Of a stretch of 64,000 nt of DNA, positions 16,368-27,200 are shown piece after piece (within the stretch, counting starts at the first letter, position 1; each line of letters begins with the position of its first letter). Made by a program: the position numbers and the translations under genes. The DNA comes from RDXT01 sp033762375. Its GTDB lineage: Bacteria; Bacteroidota; Bacteroidia; J057. The notes under the pieces were generated by a model. That model was not told the origin of the DNA. It ran no database searches and saw only the letters and a program-made list of their open reading frames with translations. The stretch covers positions 1 through 64,000 of the forward strand of contig JANRLQ010000097.1 of the NCBI GenBank assembly GCA_033762375.1, read 5' to 3'.

Positions 16368-17183
16368 ATGGCTAAGACTTCTGTATCCGGAAGGTTGACC
16401 CAGCAGCCTCGTGCCACAGTCTCCCTCAGTCGCTGGGCTAAAATAGGGGGCGTGGTCGCAGCTATGGCAGGATTTGCGCTGGTGTATCAGACACAGGTGC
16501 CCAACCAGCAGGCCGATATGGATGGTATCGCATACGTAGCGGAGGACCTGGATTATGCCCTGGAAAAGGCGGCATCGGCAGACAAGCTGTGCCTGCTGAA
16601 GTTTACCTCCCCCTACTGTTATCCCTGCCGGTCGCTGGAGCAGCAGATCCGCAGCAAAGACGGGCTGGCTGAGATTGTGTCAGCCCAGTATATCCCGATC
16701 CGGGTGACCGCCTGGTCGCCGGAGCAGGGCAGGCACAAATTGATTGACAAATATCAGGTAACTACTTTCCCCACGATTCTGGTGACCGATCCGGAGGGCC
16801 GTGAGATCGGCCGGTACTATGGTGATGTGGACCCGGGATACCTGGCAGATCAGCTTCAGGAGCTGGCAGCACTGCGGGTCGCCCCCCGCGAAAAACGCCT
16901 CAACCAGCCGGGGCATCGGCTTTTCAGGTCTGATGATCCGTTTGGGCTGGTCGTACGTCAGGAAAATACCTATGAAGCAGCCTATGAGAGTGCTGCGATT
17001 GAGGCACGGGGCTGGAACCAGGACGTGTGGATCGTGCCGACGGATGACAATCAGTATCAGGTAGTGATCGGTACGTTTGAGACCCGGGAAGAAGCCCGTA
17101 CGGTCCGCAGAGTCGTCAAGATGCTGGATGCAACCCCTGCTGATATTACACGCCTGAAACTGGACCCGGTGAAGTATTGGTAA
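16368..17183 (+). CDS. Membrane-anchored thioredoxin-like protein with SPOR-like C-terminus
   Basis: 271 residues. A basic N-terminus is followed by one membrane segment (about 25-40), then a thioredoxin fold with the redox motif CYPC (Cys84, Cys87) in FTSPYCYPCRSLEQQ and the cis-Pro loop YQVTTFPTILVTDPEG. After a linker, the last 60 residues (DVWIVPTDDNQYQVVIGTF, then a helix EEARTVRRVVKML) look like a SPOR peptidoglycan-binding repeat. The likely role is a periplasmic thiol reductase or isomerase held near the cell wall or septum. The ATG at 16368 is used; an upstream in-frame start adds an unconserved leader. The SPOR call is weaker than the thioredoxin call. Confidence 0.82.
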   Translation: MAKTSVSGRLTQQPRATVSLSRWAKIGGVVAAMAGFALVYQTQVPNQQADMDGIAYVAEDLDYALEKAASADKLCLLKFTSPYCYPCRSLEQQIRSKDGLAEIVSAQYIPIRVTAWSPEQGRHKLIDKYQVTTFPTILVTDPEGREIGRYYGDVDPGYLADQLQELAALRVAPREKRLNQPGHRLFRSDDPFGLVVRQENTYEAAYESAAIEARGWNQDVWIVPTDDNQYQVVIGTFETREEARTVRRVVKMLDATPADITRLKLDPVKYW

Positions 17184-17189
17184 TCAGCC

Positions 17190-17549
17190 TCAAAAACGCC
17201 ATAGTTTGAGCTGAACACTGATGGGCGCCAGTGCGCGGCCATCGTCTGTGCCGACCTTGATCCACGGGGCCACGGGGAGCCGGTTTTCCAGCAGGAGTTC
17301 CGTGCGGCACAGCGGGGCGTGTCCGGCAGGATTGAGGCGGGCATACCCTGGCAACAGCCGCGGCGAAACGGACAACGATGCCATAGAAGAAACCGTCGGC
17401 AGGGGGGTGAAAGAGAGGTTGCGCTGATATCGAAACAACACCGTATCTGCCACCTGGGCAGATACCGGGCAGGTCAGGAGCAGACATCCAGCCAAAAACC
17501 CGGCCTTCAGCCAGTCAGACCAACTAAAAAGCCGGGTTTGGTGGAGCAT
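17190..17549 (-). CDS. Small exported hypothetical protein
   Basis: 119 residues with a plausible signal peptide (LKAGFLAGCLLLTCPVSAQ, cleavage after SAQ). The remaining 85 or so residues are unrecognised. The ending VQLKLWRF (alternating residues, terminal aromatic) is reminiscent of an outer-membrane beta strand, but the protein is too short for a barrel. The start is 5 bp after the stop of the DUF2911 gene, so they form an operon. Overlapping frames are open on both strands here, which lowers confidence in the reading frame; the signal peptide and tight spacing are the main support. Confidence 0.55.
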   Translation of the reverse strand: MLHQTRLFSWSDWLKAGFLAGCLLLTCPVSAQVADTVLFRYQRNLSFTPLPTVSSMASLSVSPRLLPGYARLNPAGHAPLCRTELLLENRLPVAPWIKVGTDDGRALAPISVQLKLWRF

Positions 17550-17554
17550 ATACC

Positions 17555-18406
17555 TTACATTTTTTTCTTAAACTCAGCGATCAGGTCGGTATTGATCTTC
17601 ACGTAGTCGCTGTTTTTTTCTTTTTCGGCCAGGCTTCTGGCTTTTTCAGCCGTCGCTACAGCATCAGCATACCGGCCCATTTTGCCCAGAATCCGGGCCT
17701 TGAGGGTTACCTGCCAGAAGGGTTCGTTTTCGGCCAGGGCCTTGTTGATCCACTCCAGGGCCTGGTTCAGGTCCTTGTTTTCAGCATAATAATAAGACGC
17801 AGCAGCGTAGTAGTCGCCAGCAGACGGGCCCTTGAGTACCCGGTCAATATCAGCCTGTACTTTGCTGTCCACCTCTACCTCTACTTTAAAAGCTACCAGG
17901 GTCTCCTCCCAGGAGAGGAAGATCATGCCGCTGGTATTGGTGATATGGTCCACGCCGAGGGTGAAGGTCTCTACTGCTGGTTTGATTTTTTGGGGTTCGG
18001 CAGCAAAACGTATCAGTTCCTTGGTCTGGTCATAGGCTGCAACGTTGCCACCCAGGGACAGGTCCTTGTAGAGCATGATGGTCCAGGAGTCTTTGCCGGG
18101 CAGGGTGTAGAGGGCATATTCGCCTTTAGGTACATCGAGGCCATTCACTTTTACGTTATCAGAAAAGCTGATGCGGGTAGCCTGGTTGGCTCCGGTACGC
18201 CATACTTGTCCATAAGGTACCAGGTCACCAAATACTTTGCGCTCCCGTGCGCTGGGGCGGGAGTAGTTGAGGGTGATGTCTGTAAGTCCGATACGCTGCT
18301 CTACTTTGGCGGCGGGGCTGGCGGCAGGGGTGCGGATCTGGCCCCAGGCGGCAGAGATGCTCAGCACAAGTGCCAGGGTCAGCAGGGGTTTGAGTTGGAT
18401 GTTCAT
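17555..18406 (-). CDS. DUF2911 domain protein with TPR-like C-terminus
   Basis: 283 residues with a signal peptide (LLTLALVLSISAAWGQ). The DUF2911 domain (about 30-170) shows the usual ITLNYSRPSARER, VPYGQVWRTGANQATRISF, VPKGEYALYTLPG and FLSWEE motifs. The last 100 residues are helical and TPR-like (DLNQALEWINKALAE, GRYADAVATAEKARSLAE). DUF2911 proteins are abundant in Bacteroidota and are exported; their function is not known. A small exported protein follows after 5 bp. The divergent gene is tamB. Confidence 0.93.
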   Translation of the reverse strand: MNIQLKPLLTLALVLSISAAWGQIRTPAASPAAKVEQRIGLTDITLNYSRPSARERKVFGDLVPYGQVWRTGANQATRISFSDNVKVNGLDVPKGEYALYTLPGKDSWTIMLYKDLSLGGNVAAYDQTKELIRFAAEPQKIKPAVETFTLGVDHITNTSGMIFLSWEETLVAFKVEVEVDSKVQADIDRVLKGPSAGDYYAAASYYYAENKDLNQALEWINKALAENEPFWQVTLKARILGKMGRYADAVATAEKARSLAEKEKNSDYVKINTDLIAEFKKKM

Positions 18407-18534
18407 AAATTGGGATGAAATAAAAATTACGGTTGCAACTTAGAAAATTACGCTGGCATCCCCAAACTGAACTCAAAACAGCCCCTCGCCGCAATTCTTG
18501 TGATCAGACATTGCCGCATGTCTCAGTTTCTCCC

Positions 18535-18542
18535 TACATTTG
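18535..18542 (+). promoter_or_regulatory. Probable -7 box for tamB
   Basis: TACATTTG is an exact TAnnTTTG match, 16 bases before the tamB ATG, with a TTG at 18511-18513 as possible -33 element (21-base spacer). Together they support the ATG at 18559 over the upstream ATG at 18433. Confidence 0.5.
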
Positions 18543-18558
18543 TTTTATACGCCCTGAT

Positions 18559-21500
18559 ATGATACGACGAAACCGCTGGATACGCCGCCTGCTGCGAAGC
18601 CTGATGGGAGTACTGGTGACGGTCGCGTTCCTGCTGTTTCTGGCCCGGATCGTGATCGCTATCCCTGCTGTCCAAAACGGGCTTGTCCGGTGGGCAGAAG
18701 GATTTCTGGCGCAGGAGATGGGAACAGGGGTGTCGGTAGGGGAGATTGACATGGGGCTTCCTGTCCAGGCTGTACTGCGGGACGTGGTCATCCAGGACGA
18801 GTCAGGACTGGAGATGTTTGTCCTGAGTCAGCTGCGGATAGATATGCTCGGTTTTTCGGTCTGGAATTACCTGAGGGACCAGGAGGCTACCCATGCGTTG
18901 TCTATCCGAAACATCGTCCTGGTACAACCCCGCATACAACTCTACCGGCGCAAGGCTGACGGACGGCTGAACCTCCAGTTTATCCTCGACAAGTTTACCG
19001 GCAATAATAACTCGTCCATGACCCTGGACCTGGCCTCGATCCGTCTCGAAGGAGGCAGGGTCACCTGGGTGGACTCCACCCATGCCGGGTTTGACTCCCT
19101 GGCGCAGGGATATATCAACTATCACAACCTCCATGCGGAGGATATTCAGCTGAATCTTTCGCTCCTGATGGGGCAAAACAACCAGATGGACTTGCAGCTC
19201 AACCAACTGGCGTTCCGGGAGCGAAACTCTGGTTTTATGCTGGACCACCTGGGCCTGGCCCTGATTTCAGATCCGGACAGCACCCACCCGGCTGCTGATG
19301 GCACCCCCCGGAGACCCTACGTGCTGATCCAGGACCTGTCGCTCCAGGTGGGGCGTACCTGGCTCCTGGGCAGTTGTCTGTTTCCGGGCAAGACCCTGGC
19401 CACGGCTTTTTCCGGACCGGATTTCAGGTATGAAGCCCGGCTCGATGAAGGCTGCCGACTGGATTTTGAGAGCCTGACCCCTTTTCTGGAGGCTCCGCTT
19501 CCTGTCAGGGGAGAGGTATATCTGACAGGCCCTATACACGGGACCGCAGACATGATCGAGACATCGGGCCTGGCCCTCCGGTATATGGACGAGACCCGCC
19601 TGAAAGCAGCCCTGCGGATAGAGCGCTTGCTGGAGCCAGAGTCGTCTTATATGACGATCCGGATGGAGCCGAGCGAGGTTTCGATGCGGGAGTTGCAGGT
19701 GCTGTTGCCGGAGGTGCCATTCCCCCCGATCCTCTACAACCTGCGCACCCTGGCGCTCACAGGTACCTGGGATGGCGGATATGATGATTTTCAGGTGGCG
19801 GTAGATGCCAATACACCCGAAGGCAGGATTGCGGCTGATATGCACATGGCCCTTCCGCCCGCTGCACCAGACCTGGTATATGAGGGGTCATTTGCGACGA
19901 CTCACCTGGACCTCAACGCCCTGGGGCTGGCAGATATGAATATTTCCCGGGACCTCACCCTGCATGGGGTCGTGCAGGGCAGCGGCTCCGAGACAAAAAA
20001 TCTCAGCCTCAAAGCCAGCCTCCAGGTGTCGCCCTCTGCGCTGCTGAGCAGCCGCATAGACACCCTCACGGCCGCCATACAATATGAAAAAGGCCTGCTG
20101 GCAGGCTCTGTTGCCGGGCGGGACGCCGAAGGTGAGGTGGACCTGGTGCTTGCCTGGGATACCCGTACAGCCGATGGGGTGGCGGAGGCCGCCGGACGCA
20201 TCAGTCGGATCAACTTGCAGCGATGGGGGCTGTCAGAGATGCCTTTACTGCTGACGGCCGGGCTGGACGCGAGCCTCAAAGGCCAGACCCTGGACCAGTT
20301 GGCGGGTGGACTGGAGGTCAGGGATGCCAGCCTCTACCGCAAGACCGACGGCGCGATGCTGACGGTCCCGGCGCTCAGCCTCCTCGCCACCCGCCGCAAC
20401 CGGGACCGGTCACTCTCGCTGGTGAGTTCTGTCGCCAATGCAGACCTCACGGGTGAGTTCAGCCTCTCACAGGCCGTGGCGTTCAGCCGCCAGCTTGGAG
20501 AGGAAATTGTCTTGTACCTCAACAATCAGGACAGTGTCACCCAGGCTTATTATGCGCAGCTACAGCCGGATACAACAGCATTTAACATGGCATTCCGGGT
20601 AGTGGCTGAGGACAGCCTGAATACCCTGCTGGCTTTTCTGCAGCAGCCCCTCCGGCTTGCACCCGGATCAGAGGTTAATGCGAATATCCAGTACGACCCG
20701 GAGACGGGTACCCAGGAGGTGCTGCTCACCGTCGCTTGTGATACGATTTCCTATGCAGATGTGCGGATAGATCGCCTGGGCCTGGATGTCAACCTGTTCA
20801 AGCAGGCACGGGCCCCCTCCCTGCTGCTGGCCGGCGTGGTCTCGGCTGACTCCCTGCGGGTAGGTCAGGTATTTGAACTCGATCGCCTGACGGCCAATAT
20901 TCAGGGGGCAGAAAATAAGTTTTCGGGTGACTTCTCGGCGGTACAGCCCCAGGCACCCTCCCGCATCCAGCTCTCCCTGCAAAGTGTCTTTGAGCCCGAG
21001 GGCAAGGTCCGCCTGACCCTGGATGATCAGGTTTCTTATATCACCATCCAGGCGGATACCCTGCGGTTCAGCGAGGGCGGAGCCGTCGAGTTCAGGGGCA
21101 ATACCATAGACGTACACAACGTAGTCCTGCAGGATGCCAACCGCTACCTGGCCGCCAATGGCACGATCTCCGATGCCCCTGATTCCCGCCTCAGCATCTC
21201 CCTGGCGCAGCTGGATATGGGTTTTCTGGAGCAGATATACCCCTTTGGGTATCACCCCGGCGGCAAACTTAATGCAGACATTGAGCTGCTGAGCCTGCTG
21301 TCGGCTCCGGAGGTGTTTTTGCTGAGCCGGATAGATCAGTTTGCCCTGGACGAGTACGTATATGGGCAGGTATTTATCAATGGGAGCTGGCGCGAATCAA
21401 CGGGTATCATCAGCCTGGACAGCCGCCTCCGGGACTCAGTCGGGACCACGCTGGTGCTGGAGGGTGAATATGTCATCCCGGACACGGTCTCTCCGCTGGA

Positions 21501-23079
21501 TTTTGAACTGGTGACCCGCCACGACTTCCCCCTGGATTATATTTATCCCTTTGTCAAAACCCAATTGTACGGCATCAAAGGGGCTGTAGAGCTGGATAAA
21601 TTTACCATTACAGGCACCCTTGACGATATCAATATCAATGGCAAGGGGCATTTTAAGGACGCTGGGTTTGGGGTGGACTATTTTAAGACCAGTTATACGT
21701 TTAATGGGGATATCATCTTTGACAAAAACCGGATCACCTTCCCCGTCATTACCCTATACGATCAGAATAACAACAAGGCAGACTTTCACGGCACGATCCT
21801 GCACCAGGGCCTCACCAACTTTACCTTTGACCTCCAGCTCGATAAGGTAAGTAACTTCCTGGTAATGAACACCAAACGCAAGGATAACGAATATTTTTAT
21901 GGTACCCTCCTCCTCAAAGACGGGATCGCTGACATCACGGGTGACCTGTCCAAGATCACCGTGCAGGCTATCGCCGCCACCGGGCAGGGCAGTGAGCTGA
22001 AAATCCCCCTGGACTACGACACCGAATATGGCAGGCCCGAGTATATCCGGTTTAAGGAAGAAACCCCCAAATCTATCAGCAACCAGCAGGCGGCTGAGCT
22101 GGGGTTTGAGATCAACCTCACGGCGCTGGCCACGGAAGACCTGGAGATTGAGATGATCTTCAATGAGCGCACAGGCGACATCATCCGTGGACGGGGCAAT
22201 GGCAACCTCACCATCGCCATGAACGAAACCGGCGAACTCACCATGTACGGGGACTATGAGATCACCCGGGGCGACTATTTGTTTACATCTCAAAATGTGA
22301 TCAACAAAAAATTTCAGGTCAAAGAGGGTGGGCGGATTGTCTTTGACGGGGATCCTTTTCAGGCCAGACTCGACATGGACGCCATCTATCCCGTCAATGC
22401 CGACATCAGTGCCCTGCTCCAGCAGGAAAATACCGTCAGGGTACCTGCCAATGTCCTCATGCACCTCGAAGGCAGCCTCATGCAACCCGGGATTGGCCTG
22501 GCCATTGAGTTACCTAATCTGACGGAAGAAGAAGCCGGCCTGATTGCTTCTTACCTCAAAACCATCCAGTACGATGAGCAGGAGCTCAATAAGCAGGTAT
22601 TCAGCCTGATGGTTTTCGGGCGGTTTGCGCCGGCAGGAGGCCTGAATGCCAATATCAGCGAGGGCGTCACGACCAGTATCTCCGAGCTCCTCAGCAACCA
22701 GCTCAACTACTGGCTCTCTCAGGTCACCAACGACAAGGTAAATATCAATGTCAATACGACTGATTTTCAGGATGTGAACCTCCTGGTATCGGCCAGCTTG
22801 TTTAATGACCGCGTGACCATCGAGCGAAATGGCAACCTCGTGGACCAAAACTCCAATTTTTCGGTAGGCAATATCAGCGTCATTATCAAGTTATTGCCCA
22901 GGGCGGAGCAGGTGACCCCTACCGGCGGCACCGGAAATGAACTGGTCATGGAGGTTTTTAACCGCGAAAACTTTGCCGGAGACCAGCGGGCCGGGGTTAT
23001 GTCCAACCAGACGGGGATTGGGGTGTTTTACAAGCGGGATTTTGACCGGGTGAAAGAACTTTTTAAGAAAAAACCCTAA
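18559..23079 (+). CDS. tamB: TamB-like translocation/assembly protein (DUF490)
   Basis: 1,506 residues. A basic N-terminus and one inner-membrane anchor (LMGVLVTVAFLLFLARIVIA) are followed by VQNGLVRWAEGFLAQEMG, the AsmA/TamB-type opening. A very long repetitive beta region fits the hydrophobic-groove 'bridge' fold that is thought to carry lipids between membranes. The C-terminal DUF490 domain is clear (GNLTIAMNETGELTMYGDYE, then ITRGDYLF, and near the end ELPNLTEEEAGLIASYL and FSLMVFGRF). No TamA/BamA-type barrel gene lies beside it. ATG 18559 is chosen because the preceding 42 in-frame residues lack charge or signal features and span the promoter box. Confidence 0.95.
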   Translation: MIRRNRWIRRLLRSLMGVLVTVAFLLFLARIVIAIPAVQNGLVRWAEGFLAQEMGTGVSVGEIDMGLPVQAVLRDVVIQDESGLEMFVLSQLRIDMLGFSVWNYLRDQEATHALSIRNIVLVQPRIQLYRRKADGRLNLQFILDKFTGNNNSSMTLDLASIRLEGGRVTWVDSTHAGFDSLAQGYINYHNLHAEDIQLNLSLLMGQNNQMDLQLNQLAFRERNSGFMLDHLGLALISDPDSTHPAADGTPRRPYVLIQDLSLQVGRTWLLGSCLFPGKTLATAFSGPDFRYEARLDEGCRLDFESLTPFLEAPLPVRGEVYLTGPIHGTADMIETSGLALRYMDETRLKAALRIERLLEPESSYMTIRMEPSEVSMRELQVLLPEVPFPPILYNLRTLALTGTWDGGYDDFQVAVDANTPEGRIAADMHMALPPAAPDLVYEGSFATTHLDLNALGLADMNISRDLTLHGVVQGSGSETKNLSLKASLQVSPSALLSSRIDTLTAAIQYEKGLLAGSVAGRDAEGEVDLVLAWDTRTADGVAEAAGRISRINLQRWGLSEMPLLLTAGLDASLKGQTLDQLAGGLEVRDASLYRKTDGAMLTVPALSLLATRRNRDRSLSLVSSVANADLTGEFSLSQAVAFSRQLGEEIVLYLNNQDSVTQAYYAQLQPDTTAFNMAFRVVAEDSLNTLLAFLQQPLRLAPGSEVNANIQYDPETGTQEVLLTVACDTISYADVRIDRLGLDVNLFKQARAPSLLLAGVVSADSLRVGQVFELDRLTANIQGAENKFSGDFSAVQPQAPSRIQLSLQSVFEPEGKVRLTLDDQVSYITIQADTLRFSEGGAVEFRGNTIDVHNVVLQDANRYLAANGTISDAPDSRLSISLAQLDMGFLEQIYPFGYHPGGKLNADIELLSLLSAPEVFLLSRIDQFALDEYVYGQVFINGSWRESTGIISLDSRLRDSVGTTLVLEGEYVIPDTVSPLDFELVTRHDFPLDYIYPFVKTQLYGIKGAVELDKFTITGTLDDININGKGHFKDAGFGVDYFKTSYTFNGDIIFDKNRITFPVITLYDQNNNKADFHGTILHQGLTNFTFDLQLDKVSNFLVMNTKRKDNEYFYGTLLLKDGIADITGDLSKITVQAIAATGQGSELKIPLDYDTEYGRPEYIRFKEETPKSISNQQAAELGFEINLTALATEDLEIEMIFNERTGDIIRGRGNGNLTIAMNETGELTMYGDYEITRGDYLFTSQNVINKKFQVKEGGRIVFDGDPFQARLDMDAIYPVNADISALLQQENTVRVPANVLMHLEGSLMQPGIGLAIELPNLTEEEAGLIASYLKTIQYDEQELNKQVFSLMVFGRFAPAGGLNANISEGVTTSISELLSNQLNYWLSQVTNDKVNINVNTTDFQDVNLLVSASLFNDRVTIERNGNLVDQNSNFSVGNISVIIKLLPRAEQVTPTGGTGNELVMEVFNRENFAGDQRAGVMSNQTGIGVFYKRDFDRVKELFKKKP

Positions 23080-23169
23080 GACCGTTTTTACGGCCAACCG
23101 CCAGCATGAGGAGTGCGGCGGCAATCGTAAGATTTCGCATGAATTGGGTTGTTTAAAAAGTAAAAACAC

Positions 23170-23705
23170 TTAAAATTTCACATCAAAGCGACCGTCTGTG
23201 ATTTGTATTGTATCCTGACAATCAGGACTTACAGCGGTAAATATAAATGTTCCTGAAGCTATTCTGGAGATAGTATCGAAACGAGTAAATACTACTATAC
23301 CTACACGCCCGGCGTGCTGTGTTTCATATTCGCACCCAGATTCAAAAGAAAAAAAATTCCCTCTGCTTGGTGGGTAATCAGATAGTTCAAGTGAGCCTGG
23401 CCCCCATCCTTAAATTGAATTAAAAAGGTCTCGCCTGCATGCTGCCCGCCCAGATTAAAGCTATCCCTTCTACATCCAAGGTTAAATGCTCCATCACTCT
23501 TCCGATACTGAGCCTGAAAAATCCGGTTCGGCACCCATACCTCCCCATCGAGCAGGAAGCCGAGGGTATTCTCTCCGGTTTGGGTGATGGGGGGTAGCAC
23601 GGGCGGGGGCGGCGGCTCCGGATCTGGAAATATATCGAAGTCACAGCCGCTGAGCAGGAGGACAAGCAGCGCAGTTATCAGCAGAATAGGTGTTTTCATG
23701 ATCAT
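23170..23705 (-). pseudogene. DUF6252-like lipoprotein gene with a single-base frameshift
   Basis: The uninterrupted frame (23301-23705, 134 residues) starts with a signal peptide and lipobox LLLSGC and a proline-rich linker, then ENTLGFLLDGEVWVPN, typical of small Bacteroidota lipoproteins now called DUF6252 (name from memory). It ends early in an unrelated tail. The expected C-terminus is present in another frame: CEYETQHAGRVGIVVFTRFD, then ISRIASGTFIFTAV and QITDGRFDVKF, stopping at 23170. The switch falls in or next to a run of eight T residues (minus strand, 23356-23349). One extra T restores a single frame of exactly 178 residues. It may be a sequencing error, a true mutation or slippage. 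Confidence 0.8.
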
Positions 23706-23783
23706 GGAGGGTATGTGTTATAAACTGAGCATAAGATACAGCGTGGTGCATGAAAAGGCAAGCCGTCAACTGGTTTGAGAAGA

Positions 23784-24010
23784 TTTTCACGGAGAAGCAC
23801 AGAGGTTGTGTCACAGAGATACACGGAGGTTTTTCTGCTCTGTGAAGCTCGGTGTAGGCTCCCTTGACCTCTGTGTAAATTTTTCACGGAGAAGCCCGGA
23901 GGTTGTGTCATAGAGAAGCCCGGAGGGAATGTCTCGGTGCATCTTTGTGTAGTCTCCCTTGACCTCTGTGTAAATTTTTCACGGAGAAGCACAGAGGTTG
24001 TGTTTTAGGA
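23784..24010. repeat. Tandem repeat, about 95-97 bp unit, 2.5 copies
   Basis: TTTTCACGGAGAAGC starts at 23784, 23881 and 23976. A second block, CTCCCTTGACCTCTGTGTAAAT, occurs at about 23859 and 23954, exactly 95 bp apart. Within a unit CCTCTGTG and CACAGAGG form an 8-bp inverted repeat. The region 23706-24202 holds no convincing gene; this array is its main content. Such CTCTGTG/CACGGAG mosaics are, from memory, common non-coding repeats in this phylum. Confidence 0.85.
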
Positions 24011-24202
24011 TGGCTTGGTTACTATCTTGAACGGACCTCCTTGATTTGAAAACTTCTGCAAGGTGTATAGCCTCCCCCACCTGAGCGGGCAGATGGAGCA
24101 ACTAACGACTCATATAATAGCGCTTCAGCACCCACTGATTTCCTTCAGTCGTGGTTCAAGTGATTACGCCTATCCCTTTAGCATAAACAGTTTCTCCAGG
24201 CC

Positions 24203-27200
24203 TCACTCCACCCGTACCACCAGCATCCCACAGTCCCGCAGGGTAGAGCGAAGCTGTAGGGTATGGGGGCCGCGGGCGTCTTCGACGGTAATCGAGGCTG
24301 TGTTGGGTGGGATGCTGCCCAGGTTATGGGCGTAGAGCATGATATAATTCAGGCCGGGCTTGAGGGTATAATTCACCTGTTGCCTGCGGTTGGTGAGGCC
24401 GTGCCGCTCCAGGGCCCATTCGCCGTTGATGTTGAGGGAGATGGTATCCCTGTCTGCCGAGGCATGGTCCCAGACATAGATGGTGGGATGGGGGCCGGAT
24501 ACGGTGATTTCGGCCTGGCTGGTGACCTTGCGGCCCCGGAGTTCGCGGGGGCGGCTGTTGGGGTCCAGCTTGAGGTCGCGTGGCGGCTCAGGGGGCCTGA
24601 CAAATTCAGGTTCCTGCACCGGCTCTACGGCCGCAGGGCTGGCCGTAACCATCGGCGGGGCCTCGCCGCACCCGGCCACCACGACCGGCTCCGAAAGCCG
24701 GTCACATCCCCCGGAGAAGGCCCGTACCTGGTACGTACCTGTGCTCCGGGCTTCGTACCACGACTGTGTCGCACCGAGGATGTCTTTGCCGTTGCGGATC
24801 CACTGGTACCGGAGGCCGCTCAGCTCACGGGTCATCAGGGTGACGCTGGTTTGCTGGCACAGGCTCACGGGTTCACGGCTGATGCTGAGGTCCGGGGGAC
24901 CGTATTTCATGATAAACAGGTCTGAGCCACTGGTCAGGTCAAACTGTACCCCCTGAAAACTATTGCCGCTGCATACCCCTGCCAGGTAGATATGTCCCTC
25001 ATCGTCAGCGGTCAGGACAGGCAGGGCTGCCGGATTGTTGTCGGCACTGCGGGATTGCCAGATGATCACCTGGTTGTTGATGCGGTTGAGTTTGGTCAGG
25101 TAGATATCCCCTTTGTCGGTGATCCCTGCCACATACAGGTCGCCTCCTGTGCTGTGGATGCGGTGCGCAAAGGTGAAGGCACCTGCGGGCTCCAGGAGTT
25201 TGTCATGCCAGCGGGTGCCCCCGTCGGGTCCGATCCGCCAGAGCTCGCGGTTGAGGGCCAGGAAGGTATTGCCCTCACAGTCAGTGTGTACGTCCTGGGT
25301 GCGGATACGGGTTTTGGCGGTATTAAAGGTCCGGCTCCAGAGCAACTGACCCTCGGGGCTAAATTTGACGAGAAAATAATTTTCGCCAGTCACCCCGGCC
25401 CGCAGGATTTCAGTCGTGAAGTTAGCGATGAGGTTAAAACCACCGGCGATGTAGAGGTTGCCGTTGCAGTCAGTATGAATGGCATTGCCAAACTCATCCG
25501 AGTCTCCATCTACAGGGTAGGTATTGACCCAGAGGAGTTCGCCCCGGGGGGAGTGTTTGGCAATAAACAACCCGCCCCGGTTAGGGGCTTCCAGGATGCG
25601 GTTGCCGATCACGAGGGTATCGGTAAACCTGCCGAGGGTGTAGATAAATCCCAGGGGATCGGTAGCTACCCCGTCCAGTGCCCTGACAGGGTCTGGTTTG
25701 CTCCACATGGGACGACCGTCCGGGTGAAACTTGGCCAATAATTGTTCTTCCGAGGCCACGATCAGGTTGCCGTCAGCATCACTGACCATCAGGCCGGGTT
25801 TGAGATCTTCCCGGCGGGTCTCCGGCAGGGCAAACCGGTACAGGCCTTCTGCAAAAAAGCCTGCGACCTGGTCCACGTATTTATCGCCCCGCTCCTGGGT
25901 CGTCAGCACAAAGGGGTGTCCGCTGGCAGAGATCGCTACGTCTCTGAAATAAACCGGGCCACGGGCTTTAGGGAGTTTGTTGGTCCAGAGCCAGCGGGGT
26001 AAGGCCGGGAGGTCTCCCCGGAGGGTGTCGGCAGGTGTGTAGATGACTGGCTGACCAAACCGCCGCATATCTACCGGGTCAGAGATCGTGGCACAGCTGC
26101 CGTTGGAGACCCTGACGGTATATTTGCCGGGCGTGCGGGCCCAGTAGGCATATTGGGTAGCCTGCGGGATATCCAGCCCGTTGAGCTGCCACTGATAAAA
26201 ACTCCGTCCCTGGCTGATAGCCACCAGGCGGGTCGAGTCCTCCAGGCACAGGACGGCTGTTTCCTGGTCAATGCCTGCCACGGGAGGCGTCACAAACCGC
26301 ACTTGTTGTACCCGGCTGGTATCAGCACATCCGTCCTTGACCCGGATCAGGCGGTAGGCACCTGGCTCCCGCACGGTGAGCGTCCGGGCATTGGCGCCCG
26401 GGAGCGGGCGGCCGTCGAGCAACCATTGGTAGGAGATAATTTTGCCCAGGGTAAATCCCGCCTGAAGGGTAATTTCCTGCCCCTGGCACCCGGTCTGGTC
26501 GCCTTCCGGATACACGACCAGTTTACAACTGCTCAGGTCCATGTAGTACAGGTCATTGGCCCCGTAGGTTTTTTGATCCGTCCCCCACCAGGCTGTCTTG
26601 CCATCCGCTCCCAGGTAAAAGTCAAAGTCCATGCCCGGCGTATTAACAGGCGGGCCCAGGTTGACGGGTTGGGTCCAGTTTTGCCAGGAGTCATCCAGCC
26701 GCCGGGTCATAAAAATATCGTGGTCTCCGGCGCCGCCCCGCCCGTTGCTGCTGAAAAACAGGGTGTATCCGTCTGGCGAAATACAGGGAGCGTCTTCATC
26801 TCCAAAGGTATTGATCACCGGTCCGAGGTTGATAGGGGCACTCCAGGCGGTGTCATTTCGCGGAAAACACACATACAGGTCGGAGCCGCCGCGTGAGTTG
26901 GGGCCTTCATTGGTGAGGATCAGGATACGGCAGCGGGTGATAAAAAAGTCTTTGTACCGCCCCTCGTACTGGATACCCCGGATATGGGCTGCGACAGGCA
27001 CGGACCAGTTGCCATTGCGCTGGCGCACGCAGTACATCAGGCCGGCGTGTTTGACACCAAGGGGGGTCTGGCAGAGCCATAGCGTGTCCTGCCGGGGCGA
27101 AAGCTGACAGACAAAGTCCTGGCCCATGCTGTTGAGCGGGTAGGCAGCCTGAGTGGCTTGTTCCCAGGTATGGGGGCCGATCAGGCGGCTGATCCAGATG

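Noticed and set aside
23784..24010. Repeat array considered as CRISPR
   Set aside because: The units are about 95 bp of nearly full identity with no unique spacers, and there are no cas genes.
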